A stretch of 10,422 bases of DNA from the NCBI GenBank assembly GCA_030591305.1, contig JAUVBI010000095.1:1-10422 (forward strand), read 5' to 3'. The notes beneath the pieces are model-generated. The model did no database searches and was not told the origin of the DNA. It saw only the letters and a program-made list of their open reading frames with translations. Source of the DNA: Pseudomonadota bacterium. GTDB lineage: Bacteria > Pseudomonadota > Gammaproteobacteria > Pseudomonadales > Halieaceae. Shown one piece after another: positions 5,685 through 10,422 of this stretch. Numbering within the stretch: position 1 is the stretch's first letter; each line of letters starts with the position of its first letter. The position numbers were made by a program, and so were the translations under genes.

Positions 5685-7217
5685 TCAGCTGCTCTCCTGT
5701 GCGGCTTTCTTTGCCTTGGCGCGTTCTATTGCCGCCTGGATAGGGTCTTCGCCGTCGCCCGCGGCAGCTTTCCTGGCGCGTTCTTCGGCGGCTTTTTTGC
5801 GGGCTGCGCGCTTTGCTTCGCGCTCAATGACTTGCCGCTGCAGGCGCTCTTCGCGGGCTTCAAAGCGGGCCCGGGATTGTTCAGATCGTTCATTGTCAAT
5901 GCGCGCCTTCAGGATGTCTGCCTTGGCGCTGCGATAGTACTGTACCAGGGGAATATTACTGGGGCATGCGTAAGAGCATGCACCACATTCAATGCAATCA
6001 AATAATTTGTGCTCTTCCAGTTTTTCATATTCCTTGCCCTGGGAAAACCAGAATAATTGCTGCGGCAACAAGCTGGCGGGGCATGCCTCTGCACACATCG
6101 CACAGCGAATACAGGCCTGGGCTGGTGGTGGAGTGGGGAGTTCACTTTCGGTGGGTGCAAGAATGCAGTTGGTGGTTTTGACGATAGGCACGTCGGCCCG
6201 GGGCGTACTAAAACCCATCATGGGGCCACCCATAATCAGGCGATTATTTTTCACTGCCCGATAGCCCGCTTTTTCTAGCAGGAACGCCATGGGTGTGCCC
6301 AGCAGCACGTCAAAGTTTCGTGGTGTTTCCACGGCGTCACCCGTTACCGTAGTAATTCTGGAAATAAGTGGCTCGCCCTTTTCGATGGCCTTGGACACGG
6401 CCACGGCGGTGCCGATATTCTGGCACACAATACCGATATCCGAGGGCAGACCACCGCTGGGTACCTGCTTTCCTGTGAGGATTTCAATAAGCTGTTTCTC
6501 ACCACCGGAGGGGTACTTGGTGGGAAACACTACGATTTCGACGTCGCTGCCTTGCGCCGCTGCACGCAGGGCCGCGATTCCCTCGGGCTTGTTATCTTCG
6601 ACGCCAATAAGGGTTTCTTGCGGCTTGAGTATATGGCGGAGAATTATGGCGCCGCGAATAATTTCATCAGCCCGCTCGCGCATCAGCACATCGTCGGCCG
6701 TTATGTAGGGCTCACACTCGGTGCCGTTTAGTATTAACGTCTCGATTTTAGTGTCGGCTTTAACCGAGAGTTTGACGGCGGTGGGAAAGCCTGCGCCCCC
6801 CATGCCGGCGATACCGGCGTTGCGGATACGACTTAGCAACTCGCTGCGTTCAACAGATTCATAGTCTTGTACGCCGCAGTGATCCACCCATTCATCCTGC
6901 CCATCTGTCTCGATGACAATACAGGGGGCGGAGAATCCGGATGGGTGGGCTATTACACGATCTTCGATGGCGCTGATTACGCCGGAGGTGGGGGCGTGCA
7001 CGGGAACGCTGACAAAGCCTTTGGCCTCTGCGATCAGCTGCCCTTTCAGGACGCGCTCACCCTCACTTACAACACAGGAAGCCGGGGCGCCAATATGCTG
7101 TGACAGGGGTATGACCAGTTGCGCGGGAATGCCTGCGCTTTCGATAGGGTTGCGCACAGATTGAGCTTTGTTTTCCGGCGGGTGAATGCCACCGTGAAAG
7201 TCATATATTTTTCTCAT
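5685..7217 (-). CDS. rsxC: Electron transport complex subunit RsxC (RnfC), NADH-binding iron-sulfur protein
   Basis: RsxC is the peripheral cytoplasmic subunit that takes electrons from NADH. The N-terminus [11 protein letters not shown] is diagnostic. A lipoyl/SLBB-like barrel part (to about 110) is followed by the glycine-rich NADH site [12 protein letters not shown] (138-149) and the FMN-linked [13 protein letters not shown] (164-176). Two 4Fe-4S motifs are CxxCxxCxxxCP at Cys369/372/375/379 and Cys408/411/414/418. The last 70 residues (from about 440) are a charged coiled-coil rich in Arg, Glu, Ala and Lys, ending in one copy of the [15 protein letters not shown] unit. E. coli RsxC (740) carries a much longer Ala-rich repeated tail, so this 510-residue form has a short tail. 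The ATG overlaps the rsxB stop (ATGA), indicating translational coupling. Confidence 0.97.
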   Translation of the reverse strand: MRKIYDFHGGIHPPENKAQSVRNPIESAGIPAQLVIPLSQHIGAPASCVVSEGERVLKGQLIAEAKGFVSVPVHAPTSGVISAIEDRVIAHPSGFSAPCIVIETDGQDEWVDHCGVQDYESVERSELLSRIRNAGIAGMGGAGFPTAVKLSVKADTKIETLILNGTECEPYITADDVLMRERADEIIRGAIILRHILKPQETLIGVEDNKPEGIAALRAAAQGSDVEIVVFPTKYPSGGEKQLIEILTGKQVPSGGLPSDIGIVCQNIGTAVAVSKAIEKGEPLISRITTVTGDAVETPRNFDVLLGTPMAFLLEKAGYRAVKNNRLIMGGPMMGFSTPRADVPIVKTTNCILAPTESELPTPPPAQACIRCAMCAEACPASLLPQQLFWFSQGKEYEKLEEHKLFDCIECGACSYACPSNIPLVQYYRSAKADILKARIDNERSEQSRARFEAREERLQRQVIEREAKRAARKKAAEERARKAAAGDGEDPIQAAIERAKAKKAAQESS

Positions 7218-7852
7218 GCGGCACGCCCCCGGGTACTTTTGTCGGCGCAGTTGCTGGTATTGGCATCAGTGGCGATAATTTCGACCTTGCGGCTGTTGGG
7301 GTCTGGTAGCGTCCAGTGCCAGCTTTGCAGGGTTTCTTCCTGCGGAATCATGTCGATACAGTCGACGGGGCAGGGTTCCACGCATAGGTCACAGCCTGTA
7401 CATTCGCTGATAATAACCGTGTGCATCTGCTTTGCCGCCCCCAGAATGGCGTCCACTGGGCAGGCTTGTATGCACTTGGTGCAACCAATGCACTCGTCTT
7501 CGCGGATATACGCCACGGTTTTAACGTTTTCTTCCCCGTGCTCCTCATCCAGGGGAATGGCTTCCATGTCGAGCAGGTCGGCCAGGGCTTGAATGGTGGT
7601 TTCGCCGCCGGGGGGGCATTTATTAATCGCCTCGCCATCGGCAATTGCCTGGGAGTAGGGTCGACAGCCGGGGTACCCACACTGGCCACACTGGGTCTGG
7701 GGCAGGAGCGCGTTTATCTGGTCGGCAATGGGATTGCCTTCCGTTTTGAATTTTACCGCGGCGAAGCCCAGCACCGCGCCGAACACGGCGCCCATACTCA
7801 ACAGAGCGAGCAATGCAGTAAGCAGCGGGTATTGTGTGATTAATTCCAGCAC
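7214..7852 (-). CDS. rsxB: Electron transport complex subunit RsxB (RnfB), polyferredoxin
   Basis: RsxB is a membrane-anchored ferredoxin that passes electrons within the Rsx complex. One N-terminal hydrophobic helix ([23 protein letters not shown], about 10-32) is followed by the four-Cys domain CGQCGYPGC (Cys55/58/63) with Cys79 in INKCPPGG. Two ferredoxin repeats follow: [12 protein letters not shown] (Cys121/124/127/131) and [12 protein letters not shown] (Cys151/154/157/161). At 212 residues it is about 20 longer than E. coli RsxB, mainly at the two ends; the tail is Asn/Ser-rich and polar. The start is a GTG (7852-7850), five bases after the rsxA stop, because the next in-frame ATG would delete most of the membrane helix. 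There is no strong Shine-Dalgarno, so coupling to rsxA translation is likely. Confidence 0.96.
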   Translation of the reverse strand: MLELITQYPLLTALLALLSMGAVFGAVLGFAAVKFKTEGNPIADQINALLPQTQCGQCGYPGCRPYSQAIADGEAINKCPPGGETTIQALADLLDMEAIPLDEEHGEENVKTVAYIREDECIGCTKCIQACPVDAILGAAKQMHTVIISECTGCDLCVEPCPVDCIDMIPQEETLQSWHWTLPDPNSRKVEIIATDANTSNCADKSTRGRAA

Positions 7853-7857
7853 TTCGC

Positions 7858-8436
7858 TTACACCAGCCCGGCAAAGCCCATAAAGGCCAGCGACATCAGG
7901 CCCGCGGTGACCATACCTATGGCGGCGCCCTGGAACGGAATCGGAACATCAGCCACAGTAATGCGCTCACGCATGGCGGCAAAAAGCACCAATACCAATG
8001 AAAAGCCCAGCGCCGCGCCGAAGCCGTAAAACAGTGACTGCAGGAAACTATGGCTCTTGTTGATATTGAGCAGGGCGACACCCAGTACCGCGCAGTTGGT
8101 GGTGATCAGGGGCAAGTACACGCCTAGCACGCGATACAACAGGGGAGAGCTCTTGCGCACGACCATTTCAGTAAACTGAACCACAACGGCGATAACCAGA
8201 ATGAAGGAGATGGTTCGTAAATACTCCAGCCCCAGAGGCTCGAGGACAAAGGCATAGGTGAGGTAGCTACAGGCCGAAGCCAGGGTTAAGACAAAGGTTG
8301 TGGCCATGGACATGCCCATGGCGGTTTCGAGTTTGTTGGAGACGCCCATAAACGGGCACAGGCCCAGGAACTGAACCAGCACGAAGTTGTTAACCAGGAT
8401 TGCACCGATTAACAATATGGAATAGTCTGCCAGCAT
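7858..8436 (-). CDS. rsxA: Electron transport complex subunit RsxA (RnfA)
   Basis: This integral inner-membrane protein of 192 residues (E. coli 193) has six hydrophobic helices. It is almost colinear with E. coli Rsx[28 protein letters not shown] (16-42) contains Cys27, and [19 protein letters not shown] (108-126) contains Cys115. These are the inverted half-helix motifs that pair with RsxE around the intramembrane iron-sulfur centre. [19 protein letters not shown] and the ending [14 protein letters not shown] are typical. The ATG has AAGG about ten bases upstream. It is the first rsx gene and begins only 24 bases after the metG stop, with no hairpin between, so co-transcription with metG is likely. 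Confidence 0.97.
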   Translation of the reverse strand: MLADYSILLIGAILVNNFVLVQFLGLCPFMGVSNKLETAMGMSMATTFVLTLASACSYLTYAFVLEPLGLEYLRTISFILVIAVVVQFTEMVVRKSSPLLYRVLGVYLPLITTNCAVLGVALLNINKSHSFLQSLFYGFGAALGFSLVLVLFAAMRERITVADVPIPFQGAAIGMVTAGLMSLAFMGFAGLV

Positions 8437-8460
8437 TGTGTGTTGCCTTGAGTGTTTGCT

Positions 8461-10422
8461 TTACTTTACGATCATGCCGGGCTTGGCGCCAGCGTCAGGC
8501 TGCAACAGGAAGATATCTTCACCTCCTGGCCCAGCTGCTAATACCATACCCTCCGACATGCCAAAGCGCATCTTTCGCGGTGCCAGATTAGCCACCATAA
8601 CGGTGAGTTTACCCACCAGGTCCTCGGGGCGATAGGCCGCTTTGATGCCGGCAAACACCTGTTTCTCTGTATCGCCGAGGTTGAGAGTGAGGCGTAACAG
8701 TTTGTCGGCTCCCTCTACATGTTCTGCGGCGATGATTTCCACGATGCGCAGATCGACCTTGGCGAAATCACCGAATTCAATGACCTCTGGCTTATCTGAA
8801 CCCTGCTTTGCCACCTTTTTGTTGGTTTGGTTGGCGTCTGCAGCCTGTGCAGGTTGCTCTTCCCTGCTCGCCTCAACCATAGCCTCAACCTGCTTGCCTT
8901 CAATGCGCGTCATAAGTGGTTTGAATTTGGACAGTTGGTGTTTGAGTAGAGGGGCGTCAAGGGCGGTCCAGTCCAGGGAGCAATTGAGGAACTCTTCACT
9001 CTTTTGCGCCATGACCGGCAGTACGGGTTTGAGGTAGGTGAGCAGCACCCGGAACAGGTTAATACCCACACTGCATATATTGTGTACGTCCTGTTCGCTG
9101 CCGGCCTGCTTTGCCAGCACCCAGGGTTTTTTCTCGTCGATATACTGGTTGGCGCGATCGGCGAGGGCGATAATGTGTCGAATGGCCTTATTAAATTCCC
9201 GCTGTTCATACAACTGGGCGATTTCGTTCCCGGCGGCGATAAAATCATTCACCAGTTCCGGCTCGGCACATTGTGCGGTGAGCTCGTTGTCGAAACCCTT
9301 GCGCAAAAAACCGGCACAACGACTGGCGATGTTTACCACTTTACCGACCACATCTGAATTCACCCGCTGGACAAAATCCTCCAGATTCAGGTCGATATCA
9401 TCCACCGTGGCGCTGAGTTTGGCGGCAAAATAATAGCGTAGATATTCTGCGTCCAGGTGCTCCAGGTAGGTGCTGGCGTTGATAAAAGTGCCCCGGCTTT
9501 TGGACATTTTTGTACCATTAACCGTCAGGAAACCGTGCACATAGATGGCGGTTGGGGTGCGCAGCTGCGCCGAGTGCAACATGGCGGGCCAGAATAAACC
9601 GTGGAAGTTGATGATGTCTTTGCCGATAAAGTGGTACAGCTCGGCTTTCGAGTCCAGGTTCCAATACGCATCAAAGTCGAGGTTCTCGCGTTCACAATAG
9701 TTCTGGAAGCTGGCGAGATAGCCTATAGGGGCGTCCAGCCAGACATAAAAATATTTGCCGGGTGCGCCGGGAATTTCAAAACCAAAGTAGGGTGCATCGC
9801 GGCTGATATCCCACTCCTGTAGCCCCGCGTCAGTCCACTCGCGTAATTTGTTGGCGACCTGGGGCTGCAGTGTGCCCGAGTCAATCCACTTTGTTAGCAT
9901 GTTCTCTAATTCGGGCAGCTTGAAAAAGTAGTGAACAGAGTCTTTCTCTATAGGTGTCGCGCCGGAAATTGCCGAGACGGGGTCGATGAGTTCGGCGGGG
10001 CTATAAGTGGCACCGCAGGCCTCACAATTGTCACCGTACTGGTCTGCGGTTTTGCAGCGCGGGCAGCTGCCCTTGATGAAACGGTCGGCCAGGAATAGCT
10101 GTTTCTCGGGGTCGAAGGCCTGGCTGATCTCCCGCTGGGCAATATGGCCGTTGGCCTTCAGCCGCTGATAAATGGTCTCGCTCCAGATGCGATTTTCATC
10201 CGAGTGTGTGGAGTAAAAATTATCGAAGCCAATTCCGAAACCCTGTGAATCCTTCTCATGGGATGCTTTCATGTCGGCGATTTGTTGCTCGGGCGTGATT
10301 CCCAGCTTTTCAGCGGTCAACATGATGGCCGTGCCGTGGGCATCGTCGGCACACACATAAATGCAATTATTACCGCGGGATTTCTGGAAACGCACCCAGA
10401 TATCGGTTTGCACCTGCTCCAG
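8461..10422 (-). CDS. metG: Methionyl-tRNA synthetase MetG, partial (N-terminus cut by right edge)
   Basis: MetG charges tRNA-Met and initiator tRNA with methionine in the cytoplasm. The frame is open to the window end: reading in from base 10422 gives [12 protein letters not shown], so the GTG at 10413 is internal and not the start. By comparison with E. coli MetG about 26 residues, including the HIGH-type motif, are outside the window. Visible features are [11 protein letters not shown], the zinc knuckle CPRC...CEAC (codons within about 10065-10008), the catalytic-domain segment [19 protein letters not shown], and the KMSKS loop (9496-9510) that closes on ATP. An anticodon-binding helical domain follows. 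After a Gln/Ala-rich linker, the last 105 residues form the dimerising tRNA-binding OB domain ([37 protein letters not shown]). It is a standard two-part bacterial enzyme, probably leading the metG-rsx transcript. Confidence 0.97.
   Translation of the reverse strand: MEQVQTDIWVRFQKSRGNNCIYVCADDAHGTAIMLTAEKLGITPEQQIADMKASHEKDSQGFGIGFDNFYSTHSDENRIWSETIYQRLKANGHIAQREISQAFDPEKQLFLADRFIKGSCPRCKTADQYGDNCEACGATYSPAELIDPVSAISGATPIEKDSVHYFFKLPELENMLTKWIDSGTLQPQVANKLREWTDAGLQEWDISRDAPYFGFEIPGAPGKYFYVWLDAPIGYLASFQNYCERENLDFDAYWNLDSKAELYHFIGKDIINFHGLFWPAMLHSAQLRTPTAIYVHGFLTVNGTKMSKSRGTFINASTYLEHLDAEYLRYYFAAKLSATVDDIDLNLEDFVQRVNSDVVGKVVNIASRCAGFLRKGFDNELTAQCAEPELVNDFIAAGNEIAQLYEQREFNKAIRHIIALADRANQYIDEKKPWVLAKQAGSEQDVHNICSVGINLFRVLLTYLKPVLPVMAQKSEEFLNCSLDWTALDAPLLKHQLSKFKPLMTRIEGKQVEAMVEASREEQPAQAADANQTNKKVAKQGSDKPEVIEFGDFAKVDLRIVEIIAAEHVEGADKLLRLTLNLGDTEKQVFAGIKAAYRPEDLVGKLTVMVANLAPRKMRFGMSEGMVLAAGPGGEDIFLLQPDAGAKPGMIVK

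Noticed and set aside
5505..7592. Long plus-strand frames opposite rsxB, rsxC and rsxD (for example 5505-6005, 6289-6708, 7119-7592)
   Set aside because: They are antisense shadows of strongly conserved rsx genes, with Cys/Arg/Ser-rich translations and no family resemblance.
1..10422. CRISPR array, tRNA, rRNA, phage or defence genes
   Set aside because: No regularly spaced direct repeats, cloverleaf sequences or mobile-element proteins are visible. Most of the window is ordinary housekeeping content.

Overview
The window comes from a Gram-negative gammaproteobacterium. It carries a six-subunit rsx/rnf electron-transport operon (rsxABCDGE), a holD-rimI gene pair in the order known from enteric and other gammaproteobacteria, and a type I signal-recognisable lipoprotein. 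Sequence style and the metG-rsx linkage would fit a marine Cellvibrionales-type or related lineage, but that placement is inference from memory and not proven by anything here.

Layout. Bases 1-101 (minus) hold the first 33 codons of a lipoprotein that runs off the left edge. Bases 102-538 are an A+T-rich divergent intergenic region. A plus-strand group follows: a family 2 glycosyltransferase (566-1414), then holD (1497-2189), rimI (2186-2656) and a very acidic conserved-type protein of unknown function (2694-3095). Bases 3096-3292 separate this group from convergent minus-strand genes and contain a striking long imperfect palindrome (3143-3258). The rest of the window is one minus-strand block, read right to left: metG (cut by the right edge), rsxA, rsxB, rsxC, rsxD, rsxG and rsxE. 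It has only 24 bases between metG and rsxA and 1-5 base gaps or overlaps inside rsx.

How the genes work together. RsxA-E and G form an inner-membrane complex. In its Rnf relatives the complex couples electron flow between NADH and ferredoxin to ion movement; in E. coli it keeps the SoxR [2Fe-2S] sensor reduced. All expected cofactor motifs are visible: the RsxC nucleotide/FMN glycine motif plus two 4Fe-4S motifs, RsxB with three Cys clusters, flavinylation threonines in RsxD and RsxG, and paired cysteines in RsxA and RsxE. HolD is the psi subunit of the DNA polymerase III clamp loader, and RimI acetylates ribosomal protein S18. Their overlapping genes suggest a housekeeping operon, which may include the acidic protein.

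I did not find a clearly undescribed multi-gene system. The best leads are the 116-base palindrome between the convergent operons, the enlarged HolD with a long Ala/Pro/Thr linker, the acidic double-tryptophan protein, and possible leaderless or extended -10 expression signals in front of the plus-strand genes.
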